Position numbers and translations under genes: made by a program
Part shown: positions 47,462-56,080 of the stretch, piece after piece
How the letters are laid out: the number at the start of each line of letters is the position of its first letter
Position numbering within the stretch: position 1 is the first letter of the stretch
Assembly: GCF_025264665.1 (NCBI RefSeq)
Contig: NZ_CP073697.1
Location: forward strand, 3,763,501 to 3,827,500
DNA from: Edaphobacter flagellatus
Lineage (GTDB): Bacteria; Acidobacteriota; Terriglobia; Terriglobales; Acidobacteriaceae
Direction: 5' to 3'
Length of the DNA stretch: 64,000 nucleotides
The notes under the pieces: generated by a model
What the model saw: the letters and a program-made list of their open reading frames with translations, nothing else
The model's database searches: none
What the model was told of the DNA's origin: nothing

Positions 47462-48646
47462 ATGAGCTTGTTGCTGCAGATTCTGTTTTGGTGTGCCGTG
47501 ATCGGCACGGTAACCTCCACAATTTATGTGTTGATGGTCGTAGTTGCGGCGATACGGTTTGGCTTGCGCCGTCGTCGCGATGACAAGCCGGGGGATTTTC
47601 TGCCTCCGCTAAGTGTGCTGAAGCCGTTGCACGGACTCGAGCCGGGACTGGAAGAGAATCTTAGGACCTTCTTCGAGCAGGACTATCGCGCATATCAGCC
47701 GGAGTTTGAACTGCTGTTTTGCGCGCGATATGAGTCAGACAAGGGGCTGCAGCTCGCCCAAACGATTGGAGCTCGCTACCCACAGGTGCAGGCGCGATAT
47801 CTCACCTGCGGTGAGCCGCAGTATCCTAACGCGAAGATGTATTCGCTTGGCGTGATGGCGGAAGCGGCGCGTTATGAGCATGTTGTGACGAGCGATGCTG
47901 ATGCGCGAATCGATCACAGCCTTCTAAGGAGAGTAGTGCAGCCTCTGGCGGATCCGAAGCTGGCATTATCGTCATGTCTCTACCTGGGAACTTCGGATGT
48001 GTCTGACCTGACAACGCAGCTCGATGCAGTGGGCAAGAGCGTCGAAATGAGCTCGGGGGTGCTGGTGGCTGACATGGTGGAGGGAGGCACAAAATTCTCT
48101 CTGGGTGTGCTGGCAGCTCAACGTAAAAAATCATTTGCCGATGCGGGAGGCTACAACGATCTGGGCCAGTATTACGCAGAGGATTATGTTTTAGGGCACC
48201 GGCTGGCAGAGCAGGGGCAGAACGTAATCATGTCCGCATCGATCATCAGGCTGGTGGTGCCTAAGACGCCATTCGTCGTCTCGTTCAAGAATCAGTTGCG
48301 CTGGATGCAGAGCACGCGGCGATCGCGTCCGTGGGGCCATCTGGGGACAGGGCTGACGTTTTCCGTCCCGTTTGGTTTACTGGGATTGCTGTGGGGCGTG
48401 TTCGCTGACAGGCCCGAGTTAGGGTTGTTGTGGCTGCTGGCGACGTGCGCGAACCGCTGGCTTCAGGCTGGTGTGATGCTGCGTGCATTGGGCGAGCCGA
48501 AGTGGATATGGCAGACCTTTATCTATCCGTTGCGCGATTTTCTGGGAGGAGTGCTCTGGCTCTCCAGCTACCTGCCTGGACAGGTTTATTACCACGGGGG
48601 CAAGTATTCGATTGATACGGATGGCAAGTATAAGGCGATCAGCTGA
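47462..48646 (+). CDS. hpnI: HpnI-type hopanoid glycosyltransferase (GT2/GT21)
   Basis: The 394-residue membrane enzyme starts with one helix (LLLQILFWCAVIGTVTSTIYVLMVVV). A ceramide-glucosyltransferase-like GT domain follows: LPPLSVLKPLHGLEPGLEENL, then VTSDADARI, YYAEDYVLG and the QLRWMQ motif that corresponds to (Q/R)xxRW. C-terminal membrane helices end it. The family member HpnI adds a sugar to bacteriohopanetetrol in hopanoid biosynthesis; ceramide glucosyltransferase is the nearest alternative. Squalene-hopene cyclase and other hpn genes are not in the window, so the assignment relies on sequence pattern. It ends four bases from the convergent ArnT-like gene. Confidence 0.8.
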   Translation: MSLLLQILFWCAVIGTVTSTIYVLMVVVAAIRFGLRRRRDDKPGDFLPPLSVLKPLHGLEPGLEENLRTFFEQDYRAYQPEFELLFCARYESDKGLQLAQTIGARYPQVQARYLTCGEPQYPNAKMYSLGVMAEAARYEHVVTSDADARIDHSLLRRVVQPLADPKLALSSCLYLGTSDVSDLTTQLDAVGKSVEMSSGVLVADMVEGGTKFSLGVLAAQRKKSFADAGGYNDLGQYYAEDYVLGHRLAEQGQNVIMSASIIRLVVPKTPFVVSFKNQLRWMQSTRRSRPWGHLGTGLTFSVPFGLLGLLWGVFADRPELGLLWLLATCANRWLQAGVMLRALGEPKWIWQTFIYPLRDFLGGVLWLSSYLPGQVYYHGGKYSIDTDGKYKAIS

Positions 48647-48650
48647 GCTA

Positions 48651-50594
48651 CTAGTGGTTGCTGAGAATCGTCTTGCCTCCTGATGAAGCAAGGATGTGGG
48701 AGGCACCGTAAGGATCCAGATCATGCTGGCGTACCGCTGGGTTATAAGTAAAGAGGAAGACGCGGCGCGGTCCTGCCCATAGCTGGCGTAGCGAGTCTTC
48801 GCTCTCGAAGATGCGTGGAGAGTCAGGCCAGAGGCTTCCGTACCAGAGTCCATTGACGTTGCCGTTGATGAGATGAAGTTGATGCCGGGTGTAGAAGGCA
48901 AGCGACGAACCGGAGGTTAATTCACCGTCAAGGATGATCTGGTCCGCGGGTTGCAGGCCGGCGTGATTGATGGCAACGGCAAGTTCTTTTGAGCCGATGA
49001 TGGGGTAGAAGCGCGTAAGGCCTTCATGCGCTCCGAGCAGCGCAAAGGTCATCGCTACGCCGAGGGTAAGGTTCGCGGCGCAGAGCTGTCCGCGGTGGCG
49101 GAGAATGTAGCTGACCGGGCCGACGACGAGCATTGCGAGGGCGACAATTACAAGTGGGCCGCGGAAGAGTCCCATGGCAGCGCCTGTGAGATCAAAGATG
49201 TGACCAAGGGAGAGATTGTAGAACTCGGGATTCGCTGCAAGTAGCGACGCGATATCGGTGCCTGGCGCGGGTTTCGGTGCGGTGATCGCGAAGTATCCGC
49301 AGACGACCGCAATCAATGTACTGAGCGGCACTAAACACCAGCGCGACCATCGCAAAGCACTATCTCGCGCGGAGGGTAGCCCGGCATCGGCGCGTGCAAG
49401 AAGCCCTCCTGCCATGAGCGCAAGTGCGGGGATGGCGGGGAGGTTGTAGTACTCCTGGCGGCTGGAGAGGGTGAAAAATCCAAGCACGAGCCCCGCCCAG
49501 AGAAGCAGCGAAAGCGCGGCCTCACAGCGGCGTGCTGTTACTGCAGTGCGCTGGCGCAGGTCGCGGATGTGCGTGACAATCGCGGGCACAAGGAAAGCTG
49601 CCCACGGCATCACCCATAGTGCACTCAGTAGCCAGAAGAGCGGGATGGGAACTTGTCCATAGTCATGCGGAATACGTTTGCCGAGGAAGCGGGCGATGTG
49701 CTCGTTGTAGAGATAGAACCAGGCCCACCCGCCTCTAGCTGGAAGCCCAAGCCCGGGGGGAAGAGGAATGGCGGGGGTTCGCAGTGCCGCAAGGATATGC
49801 CACGGTGCGGCGATCGCAAGAAAGACTGTAGTGCTCGCGAGCAGGTGAAGCTGCGAAAGAAGTCGTATCTGGCGCGTGAGCGCCAGGTATCCAATCACAA
49901 AGCCAATGGGAAAGACCAGGCCGATTAACCCTTTGGTAAGGACATTGAGTGCCATGACAGCTGCAAAACCCAGTGCAGGCAAAAGCGCCGAACGATTTTT
50001 GCGGATGCGATCCAGTGCGATCAGAAAGAGGTGAACGCCTACCGTCATCCACAGCGTAAGAACAATATCCGGAATATAAAAACGCGTATAGAGATACGGT
50101 CCTACGCAGGTCGCCATGGCGAGCGCCGCATAAAAGCCGCCTCTGTCAGGAGTGGAAGCGGGCGAGATGTCGCGAAAGAGACGGCTACCGAGTGCATAGA
50201 TAGCCAGCAATAGCGCCAGCATCCCCAACGCCAGTGGCAGTCGCGCTGCCCAGTCATACGCTCCGAAGACACGCATACTGGCGGCCGACAACCAGTACAT
50301 CAGCGGCGGCTTATCAAAGAAGCGGACGCCATTGATGTATGGAGTAATGTAGTCATGACGCACCAGCATCTCACGCGCGATTTCAGTGTAGATGGAATCC
50401 ACATCATCGAGCAGCCCGGGAGTGAAGAGCCCTCCAATCTGCAAGAGCAGCCACGCAGCGACGATGACGGCTATGGAGCGAAGGTTCCATGTTTGCTTGA
50501 TGGAGATATCTACCGCAGAGCTCACACGCTCTTGCGCTGCCTCGGCGGCAGTGCTGGGTTGGATTGCTACGAACTGGGTATCGGTCAGGTTCAC
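48651..50594 (-). CDS. ArnT-like membrane glycosyltransferase A
   Basis: This is a 647-residue polytopic protein of the PMT_2/ArnT group, with the catalytic Asp pair near the first periplasmic loop (LLDDVDSIYTEIAREM). The lipid-contacting VRFFDKPPLMYWL follows. About a dozen membrane helices come next, and then a C-terminal periplasmic domain (ADQIILDGELTSGSSLAFYTRH). These enzymes move a sugar from a polyprenyl-phosphate donor to a lipid or protein in the periplasm. It starts with GTG. It is paralogous in layout to the next gene upstream, with 82 bases between. The acceptor is unknown. Confidence 0.9.
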   Translation of the reverse strand: MNLTDTQFVAIQPSTAAEAAQERVSSAVDISIKQTWNLRSIAVIVAAWLLLQIGGLFTPGLLDDVDSIYTEIAREMLVRHDYITPYINGVRFFDKPPLMYWLSAASMRVFGAYDWAARLPLALGMLALLLAIYALGSRLFRDISPASTPDRGGFYAALAMATCVGPYLYTRFYIPDIVLTLWMTVGVHLFLIALDRIRKNRSALLPALGFAAVMALNVLTKGLIGLVFPIGFVIGYLALTRQIRLLSQLHLLASTTVFLAIAAPWHILAALRTPAIPLPPGLGLPARGGWAWFYLYNEHIARFLGKRIPHDYGQVPIPLFWLLSALWVMPWAAFLVPAIVTHIRDLRQRTAVTARRCEAALSLLLWAGLVLGFFTLSSRQEYYNLPAIPALALMAGGLLARADAGLPSARDSALRWSRWCLVPLSTLIAVVCGYFAITAPKPAPGTDIASLLAANPEFYNLSLGHIFDLTGAAMGLFRGPLVIVALAMLVVGPVSYILRHRGQLCAANLTLGVAMTFALLGAHEGLTRFYPIIGSKELAVAINHAGLQPADQIILDGELTSGSSLAFYTRHQLHLINGNVNGLWYGSLWPDSPRIFESEDSLRQLWAGPRRVFLFTYNPAVRQHDLDPYGASHILASSGGKTILSNH

Positions 50595-50676
50595 TGGATG
50601 ACTACGTTATGCCGGGCAAGAGTATCGAATGAAGATCAGTACGCCGCAAGCGGATGTTGAAAAGCAAAGAGTATGA

Positions 50677-52557
50677 CTAATGATCGAGAGGACGATCGGT
50701 GAAGAGAGCCTTACCCGACGTTTCCTTGATGAGAATTTTATGGCTGCCGAGCAGTTTGTCGACGTCATCTCGCTTTTCAAGTGGAACGAAGAGGATTTTG
50801 CGTTCGCCTGTTCCCCAAATGTGCAATAAATCGTCCTGAGTGAGGAAGATGCGTGGGGCATCCTGAAAGGTGGAGCCGAAAAGCATAGAAGAGGAGCGCC
50901 CATCGACGAGATAGACGATTCGGCCAAGATAGAAGGCGATGGAAGAGCCGTAGGACTGGTCTCCGTAGAGAAGTATCTGTGTGTCCGGAGCGATAGAGCG
51001 ATTCTGCTCCATCTGTCGAATCGTTCCCGCAAGATTTGCGGAGGAGAGCATAGGGGCAAAGCGGATGAGAGCGATATGCGCCGCAATGAGGAATACACCG
51101 CTGGTGAGTGCAATGGTAGTTGTAGAAGCGAGATGTTGACGTTTGCTACGTAGTCGCCATGCGATTACAGGTCCAACAGCCAGGGCAAGCATGGCGAGTG
51201 CGGCGGGAAGCCGTAGAGCAGCGAAGCTGGGGCCCGTAAGGTCGAAGAAATGTGACATTGAGAGCGTATAGTCGCCAACGCCGCGATGTGCGAGCATTTC
51301 GCCAATATCAGGAACGAAAGGAAGGTTGCGGCTGCTCCACAGGCCATAGGCGAGTGCGATTGCTGCGGCTATGCCGATGGCGGTGTAAGTGGCGTGGGCA
51401 TAGCCGATCCAGTGTCGCGAGCGCTGGTCTTCGTTGTATGTACTTTCAGCACGCACCAGTGCCGCTGCAATCAGTGCCAGCAGCGGCAAATAAACGGGGA
51501 AGGTGTAGTACTCCTGATTGGTGGAAATGGAAAAGAAGACAAGGACAAGTACGGCAAAGACAAGAAATAGTAAAGCCGTACGGGAAGCGAAATTACTATA
51601 GGCCCTAAACGTTTGTCGTTGACGCCAACCCTGGAGAATGGCAATGGGAAAGAACAGGCTCCACGGAAATAACCAGACAAGATGCAGGCTCCAGAAGAGA
51701 TAGCCGGGGAGCTTGTTGTAGTCCTTGGGATAACGCTTGCCGAGGAAGCGCAGGAAATGCTCGTTAATGAAGTAGAACCAGAAGAAACCGTGGCCGTTCA
51801 TGCCGCCGGTATTTCGAAGCCCGGCCAGAATGTGCCAGGGGGCGGCTATCGCGAAAAAGAGGAGCAGCCCGGAAAAGGGCTTCAGCGCACGCCAGTTCTT
51901 ATATTCGCCCGTGAGAGCAAGGTAAATAACGGCCGCTCCAAAGAAGAAGACCAATGCGACGAGGCCCTTGGTAAGTACTGCGAGCGCCAACGCTGTCCAC
52001 ATGACGTACGCGTAGGAGCCTTTCGATGATTCAGAGGCCTGCAGCAGACAGTAAAGTGCTGTCGACAAAAAGAGTGATAACAGAACTTCGGGGATATAAA
52101 TGCGTGTGAAGAGAAAGACTCCGGTCGCCGTCAATATGCTGATGCCAGCGTAGAAGCCTGCGCGGCTGCTCCATGCACGTGTTGCCCAGTGGTATCCGAG
52201 CAAAGCCAGCAGCAGGACGCCGATAGCCTCAGGAAGGTGCGCCGCAAAGGTGTTGAACCCGAAGACACGGAAGCTGAGCGCGTCGAGCCAGTAGGGCAGC
52301 GGGGCTTTCTCTAGGTAACGGATGCCGTTAACTGTCAGCGTCACCATGTCGCCGGAGAGAGCCATATGACGAGCAGCATTGGCATGTGATGCGTCAGCAT
52401 CGTCGAGCAGCGGGGGCGCAAAGAGAGCAGCGAAGTAGATCGCCAACCAGAGTCCGACGAGGGTGAACAAGGCCGTGGAGCGCCGCGGTCCATTCCGGAT
52501 AGATAGAGGCTGGGATATGGATGCTGTGGGAAACGCGCTTAGGGTTGGGCTGGTCAT
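50677..52557 (-). CDS. ArnT-like membrane glycosyltransferase B
   Basis: This 626-residue paralogue of the adjacent gene has a matching first loop (LLDDADASHANAARHMALSG) and the lipid-contact segment NGIRYLEKAPLPYWLDA. About twelve helices follow. Both paralogues carry a FLGKRxPxDYxxxP loop (FLRFLGKRYPKDYNKLPGYLF here), and this one ends with the soluble domain DTQILLYGDQSYGSSIAFY. The tandem arrangement suggests that the two act on related acceptors or successive steps. The gene starts 162 bases from the divergent ppx. Confidence 0.9.
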   Translation of the reverse strand: MTSPTLSAFPTASISQPLSIRNGPRRSTALFTLVGLWLAIYFAALFAPPLLDDADASHANAARHMALSGDMVTLTVNGIRYLEKAPLPYWLDALSFRVFGFNTFAAHLPEAIGVLLLALLGYHWATRAWSSRAGFYAGISILTATGVFLFTRIYIPEVLLSLFLSTALYCLLQASESSKGSYAYVMWTALALAVLTKGLVALVFFFGAAVIYLALTGEYKNWRALKPFSGLLLFFAIAAPWHILAGLRNTGGMNGHGFFWFYFINEHFLRFLGKRYPKDYNKLPGYLFWSLHLVWLFPWSLFFPIAILQGWRQRQTFRAYSNFASRTALLFLVFAVLVLVFFSISTNQEYYTFPVYLPLLALIAAALVRAESTYNEDQRSRHWIGYAHATYTAIGIAAAIALAYGLWSSRNLPFVPDIGEMLAHRGVGDYTLSMSHFFDLTGPSFAALRLPAALAMLALAVGPVIAWRLRSKRQHLASTTTIALTSGVFLIAAHIALIRFAPMLSSANLAGTIRQMEQNRSIAPDTQILLYGDQSYGSSIAFYLGRIVYLVDGRSSSMLFGSTFQDAPRIFLTQDDLLHIWGTGERKILFVPLEKRDDVDKLLGSHKILIKETSGKALFTDRPLDH

Positions 52558-52719
52558 TATCAGGAAAATTGCTCTTTAAAAGAGGATAAATGGGGAAAGG
52601 CGATTATCGGCGCTGATATGAAGAGGAATCGCTGAGAATTCTACATCCAGCGGGTTAGAACATCAGAAAGTTACGGCGTGGATGTATCTTGCTTGTGATA
52701 GATAATTTCCGTTGAGGTG

Positions 52720-54297
52720 ATGACGAACGCGATGCCGACGTTTGCGGCGATTGATATCGGATCGAACTCCTGCCGGCTGAAGATAGCGACTGCTCACGCG
52801 CATCGGCTGAAGACGTTGCATGAGGACCGCGAGGTAACGCGGTTGGGTGAGAGCGTCTTTCAAACCGGGGTCATCTCACCCGAAGCCATGGCCGCGACGA
52901 TTCGCGCATTGAAGCGCTTTCATAAAGCAGTGCAAATGCACGTCGCCGACAAGGTTCGCGTGGTGGCGACCAGCGCGATGCGCGACGCGCGCAACGCGCA
53001 GGCGTTTACGGAGTGGGTGCTTTCAGCAACTGGCTGGAATGTCGAAGTTATCTCCGGGTTGGAGGAGGGCCGGCTGATTCATCTGGGCGTCATCACACAT
53101 GAAATTGGTGCTCGAGGCCGCTGTGTGCTGATCGATCTCGGTGGTGGAAGCTGCGAGATCACGCTCTCTGATGGCGGGAGAATCAAAGCTATGGCCAGCC
53201 TTCCGCTTGGGGCTGTGCGTTTGCAGCAGGAATTTTTGCAGGCGGACCCTCCACAGAAGGAAGACGTTGCCAGGTTGAAGCAGTTTATCGACCGCGAATT
53301 GAAGAAGGCGGAACGTCGCATCGGCATGCCTCGTTCTGCTCTGGTGATTGCAACCTCGGGTACCGCAGCCGCGTTGGCCGAAGCGGCCGGGCATGTTCGC
53401 AAGAAGAGTTCGGCGGGGAAGAAGACTCTGCAGAAGAAGCGGTTAGAGCATGTTGGTTCGATGACTGCCGAAGTAGCCGAGGTGCGTGCTCTGGCTGACA
53501 AGCTGGCGAAGATGCGCGACGAACAGCGAGCCGCCGTGCCGGGTATCGGTCCGCGCCGGTCGGAGATCATCGTTGGCGGCGCGTTTGTGTATGCCAGCCT
53601 GATGGAACGCTTCGGGCTGAAATCATTCCGTTACTCGGCACTTGGTCTGCGCGATGGCATTCTGGCACAGATGCTCGGCGATGTGGACCTGCGCGGCTCG
53701 GTGCATCAGAAGATCGAGAGCGAACGCTGGGCGGGTGTTCTTGAAGTATGCAATCGTTACAGTATTGAACTGCGACGCGTCGAGCCCATTCGGCAGCACG
53801 TCGTTGAGTTATTCGATGCGCTCGCGCGTGTTCATGAGCTTCCGGAGGAATACAAGCTTTGGCTTGAATCGGCGGCGATGATGCAGGATGTCGGCAAGTT
53901 TATGAATCACCAGGGACACCATCGCCATGCGCAGTACATCATTGCGAACTCCGAAATCTTTGGCTTCTCCCCGGAGCAGAGAGCTATTGTGAGCGCATTG
54001 GCACGTTACCTGGGCAAGACCCGTCCCGATCCGATGGATCGGGTGCTGAGGACGATCCCCGTGGAGGAGCACACAAACCTTGTGCGGGCGATTGTGTTGC
54101 TGCGCCTTGCCGTCGCGTTGAACCAGGATCGCGCCAGCGCTGTTGTGCGTCTGCGCACGCACGTGTATCCGAAGAGGGTCTTGCTGGAATTAGTCCCCGG
54201 CCGTGGCGGGGCAGAGTTGGAAGCCTGGTCGGTGAAGAAAGAAGCCGCTTACTTCCGCGAGATCTTCCGGCGCGAGCTCTTTGTCGAAGTGGTGTAA
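52720..54297 (+). CDS. ppx: Exopolyphosphatase/GppA-type phosphatase
   Basis: The protein has about 525 residues; the start may be the ATG at 52720 or the ATG at 52732, with GAGGTG directly upstream. It has the ASKHA fold of Ppx/GppA: AAIDIGSNSCRLKIA, then VISGLEEGRLIHLGV and VLIDLGGGSCEITL. A C-terminal HD-like domain (LWLESAAMMQDVGKFMNHQGH) follows. It should release phosphate from inorganic polyphosphate or pppGpp. The convergent SixA-type phosphatase overlaps its 3' end, a pairing that suits phosphate metabolism. Confidence 0.93.
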   Translation: MTNAMPTFAAIDIGSNSCRLKIATAHAHRLKTLHEDREVTRLGESVFQTGVISPEAMAATIRALKRFHKAVQMHVADKVRVVATSAMRDARNAQAFTEWVLSATGWNVEVISGLEEGRLIHLGVITHEIGARGRCVLIDLGGGSCEITLSDGGRIKAMASLPLGAVRLQQEFLQADPPQKEDVARLKQFIDRELKKAERRIGMPRSALVIATSGTAAALAEAAGHVRKKSSAGKKTLQKKRLEHVGSMTAEVAEVRALADKLAKMRDEQRAAVPGIGPRRSEIIVGGAFVYASLMERFGLKSFRYSALGLRDGILAQMLGDVDLRGSVHQKIESERWAGVLEVCNRYSIELRRVEPIRQHVVELFDALARVHELPEEYKLWLESAAMMQDVGKFMNHQGHHRHAQYIIANSEIFGFSPEQRAIVSALARYLGKTRPDPMDRVLRTIPVEEHTNLVRAIVLLRLAVALNQDRASAVVRLRTHVYPKRVLLELVPGRGGAELEAWSVKKEAAYFREIFRRELFVEVV

Positions 54298-54785
54298 AGG
54301 GCACGTACCGTGCGGGGGTCGAGCAACCACAGTAGTGTTGCCGGAGCGCGATCGAACGACAACCTGGCCAAAGAACCTTTGCGCAATCGGATACGCGGAA
54401 GTGGTGTTGCTAAAGGCGGAACAAGCAGCGTCGCAAGAAACTGAGTGATATTCGGGTTGTGACCGACGACGAGAAGATTCTCGTAGAGTCTGCACTCCGA
54501 GAGCATCCTCTGAAAGTCACTGTAGGTAGCTTCGGGTGCCAATGCCTTTGAGATCAGGATCTGGCTCTCGTAGCCGGTTTCAGTTCCAACCAGCGAGGCA
54601 GTTTGAATGCTACGCTTCAGGGGGCTGGAGACGATCAGATCAAACTGAACCTTCAGCGCATTGAGCGTATGTGCCAGATGTAAGCAGTGGCGTTTGCCGT
54701 CCTTATCAAGTGGGCGTTTGATGTCGAGCAGGGGGTTCGGGCGTCGAACTCCCGCTGATGCGTGCCGAAGGACGAAAAGGTTCAT
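54249..54785 (-). CDS. SixA-type histidine phosphatase
   Basis: The 178-residue protein belongs to the histidine phosphatase superfamily. It has the RHG-like triad opening NLFVLRHASAG, a long helix, and the SSPLKRSIQTASL segment. The second catalytic His is in LLVVGHNPNITQFL. The size and RHAS motif fit the SixA (phosphohistidine phosphatase) branch. The 3' ends of this gene and ppx overlap by 49 bases in convergent orientation. The C-terminal tail is basic and Ser-rich. The target phosphoprotein is unknown. Confidence 0.9.
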   Translation of the reverse strand: MNLFVLRHASAGVRRPNPLLDIKRPLDKDGKRHCLHLAHTLNALKVQFDLIVSSPLKRSIQTASLVGTETGYESQILISKALAPEATYSDFQRMLSECRLYENLLVVGHNPNITQFLATLLVPPLATPLPRIRLRKGSLARLSFDRAPATLLWLLDPRTVRALYTTSTKSSRRKISRK

Positions 54786-54866
54786 AAGTCAAACTTTATT
54801 CTAGTGCATGCGTTGCTTATAGTCGCATCCGGCTTTGGCGGCAGGGCTAACGAAGCTGCTATATCG

Positions 54867-56045
54867 CTAACTTTGAGGCTTTTGCGGATCGTGACGAAAT
54901 ACGCCGGGATCAGGCTCGTCGAGTGAGGGCACTGATGGTTCAGGAGGAGGAATGGGATCGGAGGTTGGCAGCGGTTTGAGATCCATTAACTGTGGGTGAG
55001 CTATCGGATCATCTGGGGAGAGCGGCGCTGGATATAGCGGCGTGAGTGGATCGATGCTGTAGATCATCTCAACGTGTGGATGCTCAGCAGGTGAAGGAGC
55101 AGGACGTGCTGGCGGTGGATTTTTGACAGTGATAGGGATCGAGCTTCGATACAGGATCGGGTGTTGCTGTACCAATGAAACTTCTGCTCCTCTCTGCCAG
55201 AAACGAGTGAAGAGCATGATTATCATGCCGAGTTGCGCCATCAAAAACATCGGCCACACGCGAGGTTGAGCGAGCATGTGCATCGCTATCCGTGCTGCGA
55301 AAAAAGCCGCTACTGCTCCCAGCAGCGCAAGAAACAAAAAAACAAACCATGCACGAAGCAGGTGATGGCGAAGCAAACGCCACGCCGGGCCAAGTGTGCG
55401 CCGGATGCGATGGTCAGGCCTTCCATCGGATCGATGTTCTGTCCCAAGCTGCACTGTGTAAGCTTCCACGAGATCAAAGTAAAGCCGCAGCAGAGACGCA
55501 ACCAGCAAGACGATGAATAATCCGCCAAGTCTAAGCATCAGAGAGGGCATGCCAACAAAGCTGTTATCGACAAACGATGCCCAGCGGTTTTGTAGAAGCA
55601 TGAGCGGCCCAAGTATGAAAAACGCAGCAATCAAAGTAAGAACGGTAATACGTATAAATCGCCAGAAATGGAGCAATCCCTGGCGAAGCAGTGTGCTGAG
55701 CTGAGCATGGGTTCGCGTAAGGTAGCAGAACAACGTTCCTGGAGTGAGTAGAAAGTAAATCAACAGATAGGTCGGCACGGAGCCGTGGCTTGCAAACGCA
55801 GCCGCCTGACTGCCGAAGTCTCCATGAATCTGAAACGCAGCCGAGGCCGCAGTGCCAATATCGAAACCCGAGAAAAGTCTCTGCGCAGCCAGCGACTGAT
55901 CGAGCAGGTTCGACAGCTGCACCTTTAAGGGAAGGCAAAAAAACAAAGCAAGAACAAGGCTGAATAGATAAGTCCACAGAAAGGCGGGTAGACGCCGTAA
56001 CGCGATACCTAGGCCGTGGATCAAGATGCTACGCTTTTCGATCAT
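54867..56045 (-). CDS. Polytopic membrane protein of unknown function
   Basis: The 392-residue protein has about six membrane helices, for example PAFLWTYLFSLVLALFFCLPL, YLLIYFLLTPGTLFCYLT and LLRAWFVFLFLALLGAVAAFFAA. A C-terminal cytoplasmic or periplasmic tail of about 90 residues is rich in Pro, Asp and Pro-Leu repeats (from about residue 300). I do not recognise a family. It lies 35 bases downstream of the M1 peptidase gene and is probably co-transcribed with it. Confidence 0.7.
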   Translation of the reverse strand: MIEKRSILIHGLGIALRRLPAFLWTYLFSLVLALFFCLPLKVQLSNLLDQSLAAQRLFSGFDIGTAASAAFQIHGDFGSQAAAFASHGSVPTYLLIYFLLTPGTLFCYLTRTHAQLSTLLRQGLLHFWRFIRITVLTLIAAFFILGPLMLLQNRWASFVDNSFVGMPSLMLRLGGLFIVLLVASLLRLYFDLVEAYTVQLGTEHRSDGRPDHRIRRTLGPAWRLLRHHLLRAWFVFLFLALLGAVAAFFAARIAMHMLAQPRVWPMFLMAQLGMIIMLFTRFWQRGAEVSLVQQHPILYRSSIPITVKNPPPARPAPSPAEHPHVEMIYSIDPLTPLYPAPLSPDDPIAHPQLMDLKPLPTSDPIPPPEPSVPSLDEPDPGVFRHDPQKPQS

Positions 56046-56080
56046 ACGACGAGTACCTTCCTATATTTCCTGTATACGGC

